Part shown: positions 24,540 to 33,661 of the stretch, piece after piece | Position numbering within the stretch: position 1 is the stretch's first letter | How the letters are laid out: the number at the start of each line of letters is the position of its first letter | Source of the DNA: a virus | Strand: one strand, 5' to 3' | Length of the DNA: 64,000 nucleotides | Virus record (IMG/VR): IMGVR_UViG_3300036861_000806 | Span: 1 to 64,000 of that record | Position numbers and translations under genes: made by a program | The notes under the pieces: model-generated | What the model saw: only the letters and a program-made list of their open reading frames with translations | The model's database searches: none | Told to the model about the DNA's origin: nothing

Positions 24540-25288
24540 CACACGAGCCTCTGATATCGCGACAACGTCGCCCACGTGGCCGGCGCGACTCCCGCAGGTG
24601 CCCCGCTGCCGGCCGGCCCCGCCGATCCATACTCGACGGCGAGATCGCCGACGCGACGCGAGGTCACGCCGAGCGGGTTGCCCTGCTGGTAGGCGGCCTG
24701 CGCCGCGACAGCCTGCACGAGATCATCTGGGAGTGTGGCCTGTGTCGTGTAGGCATCGTGGGCGAAACAAACACCCATGCATGTCACCGTCGACCCGGCG
24801 ATCCGATAGCCGGCGACGTACTCGACGAGCCAGGGGCGCTCATCACGTCCAGGCAGGTACGCGGGCTCGAGCCCGAGCGAGAACGGCGTCTCACGGAGCG
24901 AGCGCTGTGCGGTCCAGGTGAATCCGCGATCGCGCGAGAGGATCCCCGCCGCCGCGTCCTCGACGCGGTAATCCGTCGAGCAGAACTCCGTCGCCTCCGA
25001 CGTCGCGGTTGAATCGAACAGGCGGAGAACGCGCACGATCGGCGTGCGCGACACAACGAGGCTGAGATCGCCCGCCGCGGCCAGCGTCTCCGAGTACACC
25101 TGGAGTCCGAGCGGCTGCCCGATGATCGATTCCGCCATCGCCGATGCGCGTCGGGCCGCACGTCCAGCGGCCTCGATGTCGAACGTCGACCCGACCGCAG
25201 CGGTGCTCGTTGCTCCGTAGAGTAGGAGGAGGACATCGCCGCAGGTGCAGAATGTTTCGTCTGTCGCGGAGACACAGGTCACCAACAT
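24539..25288 (-). CDS. head-tail connector protein (gp6-like)
   Basis: 249 residues. DYRVEDAAAGILSRDRGFTW, RPWLVEYVAGYRIAG and TLPDDLVQAVAAQAAY are typical of phage head-tail connector proteins that form the ring below the portal; the last segment is the conserved helix. Position after the capsid genes agrees. Confidence 0.75.
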   Translation of the reverse strand: MLVTCVSATDETFCTCGDVLLLLYGATSTAAVGSTFDIEAAGRAARRASAMAESIIGQPLGLQVYSETLAAAGDLSLVVSRTPIVRVLRLFDSTATSEATEFCSTDYRVEDAAAGILSRDRGFTWTAQRSLRETPFSLGLEPAYLPGRDERPWLVEYVAGYRIAGSTVTCMGVCFAHDAYTTQATLPDDLVQAVAAQAAYQQGNPLGVTSRRVGDLAVEYGSAGPAGSGAPAGVAPATWATLSRYQRLV

Positions 25289-25852
25289 TTAGCCGGTGCT
25301 CTGGTAATGCAGCGTAAACAGCGCGTCGACAGTCTCCGAGCAGGTCGACGTGAAGAGCTTGCAGAGCACAGGCGTCCCGGCCGCGAGCGCAACCTGAGTC
25401 AACCCGGCGATCGCCGTCCGTGTGCCGCGGAGAATGCCCGTGGACACCGTCTTGAGCGGGAAGTGCCCAATGCACGTGCCGGCGTTGCCGTAAAGCGTGA
25501 AATTGTCACAGGTGGCATTGCCGTACTTCCCGCCGATCGGTGTCAGCTCGACATCGAGGACGTTCACGGCGACGGACGGGCGCCAGACTTCGATGGCCGT
25601 GGTGCCGACCGCCGCCTCGCCCCCGGTTTCGGTCGACGACGCCTTCGAGAAGACGAACGATGCCGTCCGGCGCTGCAGCCCGCACGATGCCCGTTCGCTG
25701 ACGACATGCCCCGCCGCGATCTTTGAGCAGGTGACGGCGCAGGACGCGATCTCGCTTTCCTCGACCTCGGCCGTCACCGCCCCGGCGCGAGCCTGGAGGA
25801 GTGGGCGTGTCCCCTGATTCCACCACGCTCCCCCTGAAACTATCGGGGCCAT
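25289..25852 (-). CDS. structural protein, 187 residues
   Basis: Starts MAPIVSGGAWWNQGTRPLLQ. Beta-rich, with many Cys and Thr (CKLFTSTCSETVDALFTLHY). Found in the head-tail module next to a similar Ser/Thr-rich protein. Probably a decoration or tail protein; no family name. Confidence 0.5.
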   Translation of the reverse strand: MAPIVSGGAWWNQGTRPLLQARAGAVTAEVEESEIASCAVTCSKIAAGHVVSERASCGLQRRTASFVFSKASSTETGGEAAVGTTAIEVWRPSVAVNVLDVELTPIGGKYGNATCDNFTLYGNAGTCIGHFPLKTVSTGILRGTRTAIAGLTQVALAAGTPVLCKLFTSTCSETVDALFTLHYQSTG

Positions 25853-25862
25853 CAGACCCTCC

Positions 25863-26192
25863 TCACGCGCTTGCCCACGCGGTGACGCCGTAGAGTGGTT
25901 GCCCGCTGGTGGCCGTCGAGGTCGATGTTGACGAGAGTCCGAGGCCGCAAGAGCGGAACCCGGGCGCATCGAGCGTGTACGCCTCACCACAGGCGAGGTA
26001 TCCATCAGCGGTTGATGCAGCCTGCCCAGACGGGTTGAAGAACATGCGCGGTCCGCACGTGTTCACGACGCGCAGCCCCGCCGCGGCGAACCCGAACTCG
26101 AAGATGGGTTGCGGTAGTGCGGCAGCACCACATGAGGAGGCCGCGAGGCTGCCATTTGTCGAGAAGACTGCGGAGGCGATCTGGATGGTCAT
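25863..26192 (-). CDS. structural protein, 109 residues
   Basis: Short Ser/Ala/Gly-rich beta protein (VFSTNGSLAASSCGAAALPQ). Four Cys. By position perhaps a capsid decoration or head-fibre protein. Confidence 0.45.
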   Translation of the reverse strand: MTIQIASAVFSTNGSLAASSCGAAALPQPIFEFGFAAAGLRVVNTCGPRMFFNPSGQAASTADGYLACGEAYTLDAPGFRSCGLGLSSTSTSTATSGQPLYGVTAWASA

Positions 26193-26195
26193 GCT

Positions 26196-27155
26196 CTACG
26201 TATCCTCATTCAACTTCACAGCTGCGCCTTTCGCCCGAAGATCCACAACCTGGCACCAATAGTTCGATTCTTGTAGTGCCCCATCGATCGTCTGGAGTCG
26301 CGCAATCAGCTGTGCGCGCTCGTTGCTCAGCGCCCCGTTGCGCTTGCGGAGTTCAGACATCCGGATCAGCTGGTTATCCGGCTCGCGGAAGTACCCATAG
26401 CGCCACCGCTGCTTGAGCAACGCCGACTGCGGCGGGATGCGCACGGTGATCCCACGCGCGTTGGCGAGGCCGAGGATGTACTCCACGCACGCTTTCTGGA
26501 AGTCGTACTCCTCGCCGACGACGAGATCGATGCCGAAAATGGCGATCTCGCGCTCGGCGTAACGGTCCTTCTGCCAGGCGAGAAGTTTCCGAGGATCGCG
26601 AAGAAACTCGGGGCGAGGGTCTTCTTTGTCGAGCGGCCCGGCGACGGCCTCGAGGTCGGCCTCGACCTGATCGTCGATCATCATGATCGCCCACGCGACC
26701 ATGAAGGCGACCGTGGAGGTGAAGTAATCCGCGCCGAGAACGCGCCGGATCACTTCGTCGACGGGGTAGTTCACGGCGGTGGGGATCGATGGCTCTCGGG
26801 TAGACATGAAGACCGGCATGCCGGACTTCGCGAGATACCCAGGATGATCGGTACCAGCGACGTTGTCCTCGAAAAAGTTTGTGTGAATATCCCACCATAG
26901 GTCCGCGCGCGGAATGTGTCTGTACAACTGGTTCAAACCTGCGATGTAATACTGTTTGTCCTCGAAAGGTGCTGCCATCCTCGATGAAGCTGCGAAGCCG
27001 CAGATAGCAAACTTCTTGCGCCATGGCTCGCCATTCGCTGGGCGGATGATGCCGCGTTCGGCATCGACGATCTCGAAGCGAGCGCGAGCGGGATGCTCTG
27101 GGTCCACGCCAGTCGCTCCAGGGGCCTGAGCGGAATAATCAACGTTACTCGACAC
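26196..27155 (-). CDS. conserved phage Rossmann-like protein (paralogue 1)
   Basis: 319 residues. EPWRKKFAICGFAASS, HPGYLAKSGMPVFMS, YFTSTVAFMVAWAIMM, AIFGIDLVVGEEYDFQKACV and ARGITVRIPPQSALLKQRW give the order of a Rossmann-type protein, related to DUF115/MptE-like proteins common in phages. It is a distant paralogue of the gene at 32596-33336 (shared YFTST..., G-D/E-L, YILGLA/YWIGVA blocks). The C-terminus is a coiled coil. Function unknown, possibly a nucleotide or glycosyl transferase. Confidence 0.6.
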   Translation of the reverse strand: MSSNVDYSAQAPGATGVDPEHPARARFEIVDAERGIIRPANGEPWRKKFAICGFAASSRMAAPFEDKQYYIAGLNQLYRHIPRADLWWDIHTNFFEDNVAGTDHPGYLAKSGMPVFMSTREPSIPTAVNYPVDEVIRRVLGADYFTSTVAFMVAWAIMMIDDQVEADLEAVAGPLDKEDPRPEFLRDPRKLLAWQKDRYAEREIAIFGIDLVVGEEYDFQKACVEYILGLANARGITVRIPPQSALLKQRWRYGYFREPDNQLIRMSELRKRNGALSNERAQLIARLQTIDGALQESNYWCQVVDLRAKGAAVKLNEDT

Positions 27156-27966
27156 GCGACGCCTCCTTCGTGATCAGGGATGTCACCGCATGCCTTTCGG
27201 CATGCCGACGCCGAGCGGACTCCGACATCTTTTTCTTCGTCTCCTCCGAGTGTGAACGCGATTGCCCACGATGCGAGATCGACAGTCGCTCACGCCAGAG
27301 CGCTTTATCACGGATGCGGATGCGGTAGCCTTTAGCGAACCGGCGACGGTTCGACTTAGAGATGGCGGAATTCCGTCGCCCCCGCAACCTGGCCGCCGCC
27401 CGCTCCGATTCCTCGGGCTTCGCCCAACGACGGTGCGCGGCTTCGCTCTGTCGTACCCGTGTCTTAGAAGAGACCGCGTGTCCTTTCAGTCGCGTACTGA
27501 TCTTCACGCGTTGTTCTGGAGACCATCTGCGCTGGCGCATCTTTGCGCGCGTCGACTCGCTCATCACGCGACCACGATTTGCCTCACTGATCTTGCGTCG
27601 TGTCTCGGGCGAGATGACGCGGCCGAGGCACGAGATCTTGTTTTTGGCTCCGACTCGCGCGGCCACCACAGGATCGAACATTGGACAGCGAGTATCGCGA
27701 CTCGTGTTCAGGGCGGACTCGAAGGAATCAAGCCATTCCTGCTCGCGCTCTCGAAGGATCTCGCGGGGACATGACTCCAACAGGACGAACGCAAACGCCC
27801 CCGGTCCGTCAAGGAGCCAGAGGTCGAGGAGCTGGACCGACGAATGTCGGCCTTTGTTGAGATTCCCGACGTGATCGCGCCACCGACGATTGACGTTGCA
27901 CGAACTCCCGACATACACGCGCCCAGTCGGTCGGTGCACGATGCCGTAGACCCCCGAGACCTTCAC
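27145..27966 (-). CDS. GIY-YIG homing endonuclease
   Basis: 273 residues. MKVSGVYGIVHRPTGRVYVG is the GIY-YIG core, with the catalytic Arg in VNRRWRDH and Glu in REREQEWLD. The C-terminal half has NUMOD3-like repeats (SPETRRKISEANRGRV, HSEETKKKMSESARRRH) that bind DNA. It overlaps the upstream end of the next gene by 11 nt. A T4 Seg-like free-standing endonuclease inserted between structural genes. Confidence 0.88.
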   Translation of the reverse strand: MKVSGVYGIVHRPTGRVYVGSSCNVNRRWRDHVGNLNKGRHSSVQLLDLWLLDGPGAFAFVLLESCPREILREREQEWLDSFESALNTSRDTRCPMFDPVVAARVGAKNKISCLGRVISPETRRKISEANRGRVMSESTRAKMRQRRWSPEQRVKISTRLKGHAVSSKTRVRQSEAAHRRWAKPEESERAAARLRGRRNSAISKSNRRRFAKGYRIRIRDKALWRERLSISHRGQSRSHSEETKKKMSESARRRHAERHAVTSLITKEASRVE

Positions 27967-28002
27967 TCACGCCTCCTCGTCAGGGAATTTGGAGGATCGT
28001 CG

Positions 28003-28329
28003 CTACTTCCGCTGAGTCTGCTCCGCTCGGATCATCTTGTCGGCCGGGGGCCCGAACTTCGCCAGCAGGCGCGCCGGGATGCGCTCTCCCTGCGCGTGGA
28101 GCTCCTCGTACTCCGCTCGGTCGCGCCGTTCGCGGAGCTCCTGGGCGGCGCGATTCTCGGCGTCGTTCAGCCCCCGGGCATGCCCGCGGGCGATCAGGCT
28201 CGCCGCAACCTCAGGGTCGAACCCCGCCCGCTCGCCGGGCGCCCACGACCCGGTCCCGTTCGGGGCGACGACCGCCCGGTTGAGCACCACCGTGCGGGTG
28301 CCGTTCTCGGCCAGGATCACATCCGCCAT
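28003..28329 (-). CDS. hypothetical protein, 108 residues
   Basis: MADVILAENGTRTVVLNRAV, then a helical charged C-terminus (ENRAAQELRERRDRAEYEEL). Between capsid and connector genes. Possibly a head decoration or small connector factor; no family. Confidence 0.5.
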   Translation of the reverse strand: MADVILAENGTRTVVLNRAVVAPNGTGSWAPGERAGFDPEVAASLIARGHARGLNDAENRAAQELRERRDRAEYEELHAQGERIPARLLAKFGPPADKMIRAEQTQRK

Positions 28330-28390
28330 GGCTCTGTCTCCTTCCGCTCCCGTCAGGGCAGGAGCTTGATTGCATTCGCTCGAGGATCCG

Positions 28391-29131
28391 TTAGGTCGCG
28401 CAGGGCGTGGTCACCAGGAGGCGACGGAACACGTTGTCGGTCGAGTTCAGCGCTGGAGGCGCCTCGCCCGGGCTCCCGAACACGTAGACGCCCGAGAGCC
28501 AGGTGCCCAGCGACCCGCAGCCCGTGGTGTGCAGGATCGGCTTGAGCACACAGCGGATGTACCGCTTCGCCCCGCTCAGATCGAACACGGCGGGCGGCCC
28601 GGCGTAATACGCCTGTCCCGTCGAGGTCGCCCCCGCCGAGACCGAGTACCCCGCAACCGTGGAGGTCGCCGACACCAGCACGCCGCCGAGCGCGTTCGCG
28701 ACACCGAGATCACGCTGATAGGCGAGGTAATCGACGGCGGCCAGATTGCCCGTCGAGGAGGCTGTGGTCTGCCGCCAGAGCCCGGAGTTGTGGATGCCGT
28801 CGCCCGTCGAATAGTCGGCCCAGGTCCCGCCCGTGGCGGAGGTATGCTGGAGTGCGAACGAGACAGCCATCCCGCGCACCTTGGCGTTCTCGTCAGTCGA
28901 GTTCTGCTCGGCGTACATCATCGGCGCGAGCGCGACGGCCGTGTAGTTCTTCGGCAACCCGAGCCGGTCGACGACGAAACCAGGGAAGAAGTTCCCCGAT
29001 GACGGCGACGCGACCGACACGCCGCCGGCGCACGTGCAGGTGCCGAGGTCGTTGGCACCGCATCCCGTCAGCTTCGCGTTGTGCACGAACATCGGGACGA
29101 CGTAGGTTTCTGCAAGCTCCCGCGTGATCAT
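28391..29131 (-). CDS. virion structural protein, 246 residues
   Basis: Directly after the major capsid gene with an RBS. Beta-rich and Ser/Thr/Gly-rich (STSTVAGYSVSAGATSTGQA), C-terminus YIRCVLKPILHTTGCG. Suits a capsid decoration or minor head protein. No family recognised. Confidence 0.6.
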   Translation of the reverse strand: MITRELAETYVVPMFVHNAKLTGCGANDLGTCTCAGGVSVASPSSGNFFPGFVVDRLGLPKNYTAVALAPMMYAEQNSTDENAKVRGMAVSFALQHTSATGGTWADYSTGDGIHNSGLWRQTTASSTGNLAAVDYLAYQRDLGVANALGGVLVSATSTVAGYSVSAGATSTGQAYYAGPPAVFDLSGAKRYIRCVLKPILHTTGCGSLGTWLSGVYVFGSPGEAPPALNSTDNVFRRLLVTTPCAT

Positions 29132-29161
29132 CTTTCGTTCTCCTCCTTCGCCGTCAGGTGC

Positions 29162-30427
29162 TTACACCGAGCCCGGCTGCCATTTGACCTGCGTGAGGAC
29201 TGCGATGGCCTTGTCATATCGCAGCCCGAAATCGTGTTCGGCGATGGCGCGGACCACCGTTTGATCGCGATCGAAGGCAGAGACGACCGCGCCCCCTTCG
29301 GTATAGGACGCCTCGGCCGAGGTGTCGATGACCAGATTCATCGACTCGCCGATGACCGCCTGCGAGAAGTCGGCGAGGTAGATCTCCGATTCGTTGTTGT
29401 TCCCGGCGAGGGAGGCATCGAGGTTCGTCGGGATATTCGTGGTCACCCCGTACGGGAACCCCCAGAGCCGCCCGCCCGCCATCTCCTCGCGGAACACCGG
29501 GTAGCCGTTAGCGTTCAGGAGCGTCATCAGGTAGGTCTGCACGCGCGGCGCCATGATCCAGCCCGGGGCGATCATCGGGATGTTGGCCTCGAGGAGCTTC
29601 TGCCAGAGCTTGCCGAGATCCGTGAACGTGTTCTGCACCGACGCGGTGCCGTTCGCGGCGATGATGTTGTCCGGGTGCGCCCAGTAGCGCAGGCCCTTGG
29701 GCGTCGAATCGGTCCCCGTGTCGCGGATGAACCCCTGATCCTCGCGCACGCGCATCGCGTTGACGGTGTCGTCGCGCACGATCGTGTCAGCACCCGGCGA
29801 GGCATAGCGGATCAGATCGTTCGAGATGGGGACGAGGGTGACGAGCTTCTTGAACGTCAGGGTGAGCTGGCCGGTCGTCGGCTCCGACTTCGTCGCCGCC
29901 GTGTTCTCGCCGATGTAATACGCAGTCGCCCCGCCCGTCAGCTTCGGGATCTTGATGGTGCCCGTCGGGACCGGCATGGTCCGCGCGTTCAGACTCCGGA
30001 CGACGGCGCGGGCGCGGAGGAACTCGATCACGTCCTGGCTAAACTGGGTCGGGACCAGGAACCCGCCGGCCGTCGCGTCGCCGGCCGCGAGCGCCTTCTG
30101 CCGCGCGTCGGCCCACTTCTCGGCGAGGTCGACCTTGCCCCAGGTCTTGAGAATCTCGATGGCACCGTCTGGGCCAGTCCCCCGGAACTTCGCGGCGGCC
30201 GTCGCCCGGATGCAGCACGCGAAGTCGAGCCCTTTGTCCTCGGGGCGAACAACCGGCTGCGCATGGCCGTTGCCACCGCTCGCCGAGAGCACGCGGAAGA
30301 AATCCCCCGTCTGCGCCTGCGCGGCCTTGAGCGGGACAAGCTCGCGCTCGCCGAACTCGCGGACGGCGTCGGTGACGAGCGGTCCGCACGTATCTCGAAT
30401 GATCTTCGCCAGTTCCTCTCTCGTCAT
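29162..30427 (-). CDS. major capsid protein (HK97 fold)
   Basis: 421 residues. The helical N-terminus (about 100 residues) is the delta/scaffold domain. GGFLVPTQFSQDVIEFLRA, TMPVPTGTIKIPKLTGGATA, LVPISNDLIRYASPGADTIV and GFPYGVTTNIPTNL follow in the order seen in HK97-like capsid proteins. The C-terminus FDRDQTVVRAIAEHDFGLRY is the P-domain end. It lies downstream of the prohead protease, as expected. Confidence 0.93.
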   Translation of the reverse strand: MTREELAKIIRDTCGPLVTDAVREFGERELVPLKAAQAQTGDFFRVLSASGGNGHAQPVVRPEDKGLDFACCIRATAAAKFRGTGPDGAIEILKTWGKVDLAEKWADARQKALAAGDATAGGFLVPTQFSQDVIEFLRARAVVRSLNARTMPVPTGTIKIPKLTGGATAYYIGENTAATKSEPTTGQLTLTFKKLVTLVPISNDLIRYASPGADTIVRDDTVNAMRVREDQGFIRDTGTDSTPKGLRYWAHPDNIIAANGTASVQNTFTDLGKLWQKLLEANIPMIAPGWIMAPRVQTYLMTLLNANGYPVFREEMAGGRLWGFPYGVTTNIPTNLDASLAGNNNESEIYLADFSQAVIGESMNLVIDTSAEASYTEGGAVVSAFDRDQTVVRAIAEHDFGLRYDKAIAVLTQVKWQPGSV

Positions 30428-30467
30428 TACCTGGTTCCTCCTCGCAGAATCGACACCGTCAGAATCG

Positions 30468-32057
30468 TTAGTCCACGCGTCCGCGGGCGAGCGCGAGCTC
30501 GCGCGTGAGGCCAGCCAGAACCTGCCCGCGCAGGCCCGTCGCGATCTCAGTCATGACGCCACGTATGTCGGCGGCCGTCAGGCCGCTTAGGGCGTCGTCG
30601 GGGTCGTGATAGGGAATTGCCGCCAGGTCGAACTCAACCTCGGCGTCGAAGCCGTCCAGATCGATCGCGCCGTCGTTCGCGCTGATCGCCTTCGCCACCG
30701 AGAGACTAGCCAGCGCCGCATCCACGGCGTCGCCGCCCGACGCGGCCTCGAACGAACCGTCGTGACTCCCGCAATGGCTCCGCGCGGCGGCAGCGGTCCA
30801 GTCATCCTTCGGGTACCGATACGCCTGCTCCTCCCACGCACCGCCGCTCTTCGGATGGCCGAAGATAATCGAGTAGGTCTTGCCCTCGTGCTCGCGCGTC
30901 CCCCGGCGAAAGCGGTCATAACCATCTGGCGAGTGGAGTCGGCAGCTATGCTCATTGGGGAACGGTTTCGCGATATCCTCGGCACCCTTGCCGCCATCTG
31001 ACATTGGGCAGTCCGCCCCCTTCGGGCACTCTGAGGCGTCGCCCTTTGGGCAGTCGGCACCCATCGGACACTCGTCCATCGCTCCCGTCTCACCGGTAGC
31101 CTCCGGAGCGGCCTCGACCTGGGCGACGACCTCGCGGATCTTTGCGTCGGCCGCCTGCGCCGCATCGGCGGCCTCGCGGAGGCGACGCTCGTTCACGCCG
31201 GAGAGGACACGGCCGCGCTTGGTCATCGCGGCCTTGATGTCGTCGACATCGAACGGAGGCGAGAAGGATATGGTCTGGCCCGGAGAGGAAAACGATGTCC
31301 CGGTGCTCAGCGGCGCCCAGCCAGCCCAGAGCTTGCGCACCGCCTCGGCCGTGCCCTCGACCCGGACTTCGGGGAGGATGACCTCGCCGATCCCGAGCCG
31401 GACCGTGCGCTCGGGGGCGCCGAGCCGATCAAGCACTTTCGCAGCCCACTCGCGGAGGGGCCCGATATCGACGCCCGCTGACCGCGCCTCGACGAGGCAC
31501 TCCGCATTGGCAGGAATCGGCACCACACTGAATTCGAGGAGGGATTGCTCGAGGAAATCTACGCCGCGCCGTTCCTCGTTGTAGGCCATCTTCATCGGCT
31601 GGAAGCCGACCGACACGCCGGAAAGAAACCCCGCGCTCATCATGTCGAGGATCGTGTCGGCCATCGGGTTCATCCCGGCCGGTGTGAAGTCGATCCGCGC
31701 TTTGAGCCGCGCATCCTCGGCCCGAACGTTCACTCCACGACCGATTGGCAACGAACGGTAATCGTGGAATGCGAGCACGACTGGATTGCGCCGGTATTCT
31801 TCAAGCCGCCATCCGGCCACGGTGATCTGATCGCGCTCGCGGTCGGTCGTCTCCGTGGAGATGACGACCGGGACAGACCGCTCAGGATCGCCGGCAGCCT
31901 TGGCCGGGAGTTCAGCCGTGTAGGCGGCTCGGACGATCAGGCGGTCGGGGCTGGCATTTAGTGCATCGGCGGTGGCGACGAGGGGGTCGGCGGACTTGAC
32001 GCTACGGGCGGCGGCGGCGCGGTACTCCTCCGCCGTGACGATCATGCGCTGGCTCAT
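30468..32057 (-). CDS. prohead protease (S78-type) with Cys-rich C-terminal extension
   Basis: 529 residues. The protease domain occupies about residues 35-200, with FHDYRSLPIGRG (catalytic His) and GFLSGVSVGFQPM (catalytic Ser). A C-terminal part, unusual for the family, contains a CPMGADCPKG/ECPKGADCPM cluster followed by PFPNEHSCRLHSPDGYDRFR and YPKDDWTAAAARSHC, a small domain seen in some phage proteases. The end (GLTAADIRGVMTEIATGLRG) is helical and may act as scaffold. Confidence 0.88.
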   Translation of the reverse strand: MSQRMIVTAEEYRAAAARSVKSADPLVATADALNASPDRLIVRAAYTAELPAKAAGDPERSVPVVISTETTDRERDQITVAGWRLEEYRRNPVVLAFHDYRSLPIGRGVNVRAEDARLKARIDFTPAGMNPMADTILDMMSAGFLSGVSVGFQPMKMAYNEERRGVDFLEQSLLEFSVVPIPANAECLVEARSAGVDIGPLREWAAKVLDRLGAPERTVRLGIGEVILPEVRVEGTAEAVRKLWAGWAPLSTGTSFSSPGQTISFSPPFDVDDIKAAMTKRGRVLSGVNERRLREAADAAQAADAKIREVVAQVEAAPEATGETGAMDECPMGADCPKGDASECPKGADCPMSDGGKGAEDIAKPFPNEHSCRLHSPDGYDRFRRGTREHEGKTYSIIFGHPKSGGAWEEQAYRYPKDDWTAAAARSHCGSHDGSFEAASGGDAVDAALASLSVAKAISANDGAIDLDGFDAEVEFDLAAIPYHDPDDALSGLTAADIRGVMTEIATGLRGQVLAGLTRELALARGRVD

Positions 32058-32194
32058 CCGCTCCACCTCGGGCGTCGGGAGAGGCGAGGACGCCTCCGAG
32101 CGGTTCAGGGACCCGCCCGTGACCCTCGCCCCTCCACGCCCTGTGGAGCGAACCAGCGGTGCTACGTACTACGGTTGCGGACTATACCTCAAAG

Positions 32195-32209
32195 CCGGCA
32201 ATGCGCCGG
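32195..32209. terminator. possible hairpin in the gap before the protease gene
   Basis: CCGGC-AATGC-GCCGG is a perfect 5-bp stem in the 174-bp non-coding gap between the protease start and the upstream gene's end. No clear T-run follows, so it may be a terminator or an RNA-processing site. A TATAGT hexamer lies about 18 bp downstream on the minus strand, but its -35 is weak. Confidence 0.35.
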
Positions 32210-32231
32210 GAAGCGGTATATAGTAACTAGC

Positions 32232-32420
32232 TCATCGGCACGATTCCACCCGCAACTGCGGCTCCACCACCACCGACCTCGGCACCCCATCGGCCCGGAG
32301 ATTGACCGTGATCTTGACCGAGGTGAGCGAGGCGTCGCCGAGGACAGCAGCGAAGCGTTCAAGCTTTTCGGCGACTGCCTGCTTAAGGAGGCAGACGCGG
32401 ACGGACTCGACGGGGGTCAC
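32232..32420 (-). CDS. small hypothetical protein, 62 residues
   Basis: GTG overlaps the TGA of the upstream gene. Contains VEKLERF-like helix and LTSVKITVNLRADGVPRSVV, a beta hairpin. No domain recognised. Confidence 0.45.
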   Translation of the reverse strand: MTPVESVRVCLLKQAVAEKLERFAAVLGDASLTSVKITVNLRADGVPRSVVVEPQLRVESCR

Positions 32421-32599
32421 GCCGGAAGGCCCAGCGCCATGGCGATCCGCTTTCTCAGGCGAGCGCGTCTCGGCGAACGCCGGCAACGGGCGCAGATCGG
32501 CCAGCAGTAGTGCGTCACGGTTTTTGAACGCGTGAAGCTCACGTGGCAGCTCTCTGCGGTTGACCCGTTATCCGCAGCAATTGCAATCTTACCCTTCAC
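32417..32599 (-). CDS. small Cys-rich protein, 60 residues
   Basis: GTG start overlapping the upstream stop. HYCWPICARCRRSPRRARLR shows a CxxxCxxC motif followed by basic residues and suggests a small zinc- or nucleic-acid-binding protein. Coupled to both neighbours. Confidence 0.5.
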   Translation of the reverse strand: MKGKIAIAADNGSTAESCHVSFTRSKTVTHYCWPICARCRRSPRRARLRKRIAMALGLPA

Positions 32600-33336
32600 G
32601 GACTCGCCAGCTCCTTCCCCTCGCGCTTCCGCGTCTCACCGAGCACCCAGCGCAGATCATCGAGCCTCGCGTTCACCTCGTCGCGCTCCTCCGCGTAGTG
32701 ATACCCATACAGGTAGGGTCGGCGCGCGAGCCCCGGTGACCCGAGCGTGAGCTTTACGCCCCGGCCGTCGGCGACACCGATCCAGTATTCGAGGCAGGCG
32801 AGTTCAACTGTCCGTTCACGTGCCGACCCCTCATACAGCTCGACACCCCAGAGACCGATGGCTTCAAAGCCGTCGGCAATGGCGAGGGCTATCTGATACG
32901 AGAACGTCGAAGTAAAATACCGCCGCCCGCCCGTCGCCGCGAGGACGCGCTCAAGCGGGTACTGGACGGCGTTGGCTACTCCGGCGAAGGGGCGGAGTCG
33001 CCCAGGTTCTGGGGCCGTGGGGCGCTCGTCGGGCACGTCCCGCGCGGCCGCGTCGGCGAGGTCGAGCACGTAGCACGGGACGCGGCAGCGCTCCAGCCAC
33101 GCCAGTTCCGCGTCGGATTGAACAGAAAGGGGATGGCACTCCCAGTGTCTCTCATATCGTATCTGCCAGATCTCGTTGAGAGCTTGGAAGCACCAGGTAG
33201 GGTCACTCCATGGGGCATCCTTTCGCCCCAGCCCGGCCCCGATGATCGCGACGCGGCGATGTGAGCACTTAACGATGCCGTCGGCGGCGCTGACGATCGT
33301 CTCCCCGTCTGGATACGCCGCGTCGTGCGAGAGCAT
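32596..33336 (-). CDS. conserved phage Rossmann-like protein (paralogue 2)
   Basis: 246 residues from an ATG in a TGATG overlap. RRVAIIGAGLGRKDAPW, YFTSTFSYQIALAIADGF, AIGLWGVELYEGSARER and CLEYWIGVADGRGVKLTLG match, block by block, the gene at 26196. It has the look of a DUF115-like nucleotide-binding protein. The two copies flank the capsid module on its two sides, suggesting duplication. Function unknown. Confidence 0.6.
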   Translation of the reverse strand: MLSHDAAYPDGETIVSAADGIVKCSHRRVAIIGAGLGRKDAPWSDPTWCFQALNEIWQIRYERHWECHPLSVQSDAELAWLERCRVPCYVLDLADAAARDVPDERPTAPEPGRLRPFAGVANAVQYPLERVLAATGGRRYFTSTFSYQIALAIADGFEAIGLWGVELYEGSARERTVELACLEYWIGVADGRGVKLTLGSPGLARRPYLYGYHYAEERDEVNARLDDLRWVLGETRKREGKELASP

Positions 33337-33536
33337 CACCGCCGAGCCACCCGCTCGCAGACGCGCCGATGCTCGTCGAGCGCCAGCGCGTTGGCGTCGG
33401 CCAGCGTCGATGCGTCGATGAGGTGCCGGCACGGGCGAGGCGGCGGATAATGTCCCGTCGGCGCCGGCTCTGTCACTTCGCCGAGCGTGCTCGACCATGC
33501 GGAGCGGTCGTTGAAGACTGAGACCACGACTTTCAT
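33336..33536 (-). CDS. small hypothetical protein, 66 residues
   Basis: ATG 33536. MKVVVSVFNDRSAWSSTLGE, then CRHLIDASTLADANALALDE and a basic end. Coupled to the next gene. No family. Confidence 0.5.
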   Translation of the reverse strand: MKVVVSVFNDRSAWSSTLGEVTEPAPTGHYPPPRPCRHLIDASTLADANALALDEHRRVCERVARR

Positions 33537-33565
33537 GGTTTCCTCACTCACGGCGATGCTGATGG

Positions 33566-33661
33566 TCAGGCATTGCGCCACCCCCGGCACGGGCAGAGCG
33601 TGCACCCGCCGCCGCTGTCGTGAACGAGTGCCGAATGGCCGCAGCGGCAGATCGGGGTCAC
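33566..33661 (-). CDS. 31-residue zinc-knuckle-like protein
   Basis: GTG start overlaps the TGA of the intein-bearing gene (GTGA). The product MTPICRCGHSALVHDSGGGC continues TLCPCRGW, giving CxCxH ... CxxCxC, likely to fold around one zinc. Tiny but well supported by coupling and Cys/His spacing. Confidence 0.55.
   Translation of the reverse strand: MTPICRCGHSALVHDSGGGCTLCPCRGWRNA

Noticed and set aside
27262-27874. Plus-strand ORFs opposite the GIY-YIG gene
   Set aside because: I checked whether this was a second antisense nuclease. No domain is visible on the plus strand, and the minus strand is a complete GIY-YIG protein.
29081-30508. 475-codon plus-strand ORF opposite the major capsid gene
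   Set aside because: Arg/Leu/Asp-rich composition typical of antisense shadow frames in GC-rich genes. It has no recognisable domain, unlike the antisense ORF in the intein.
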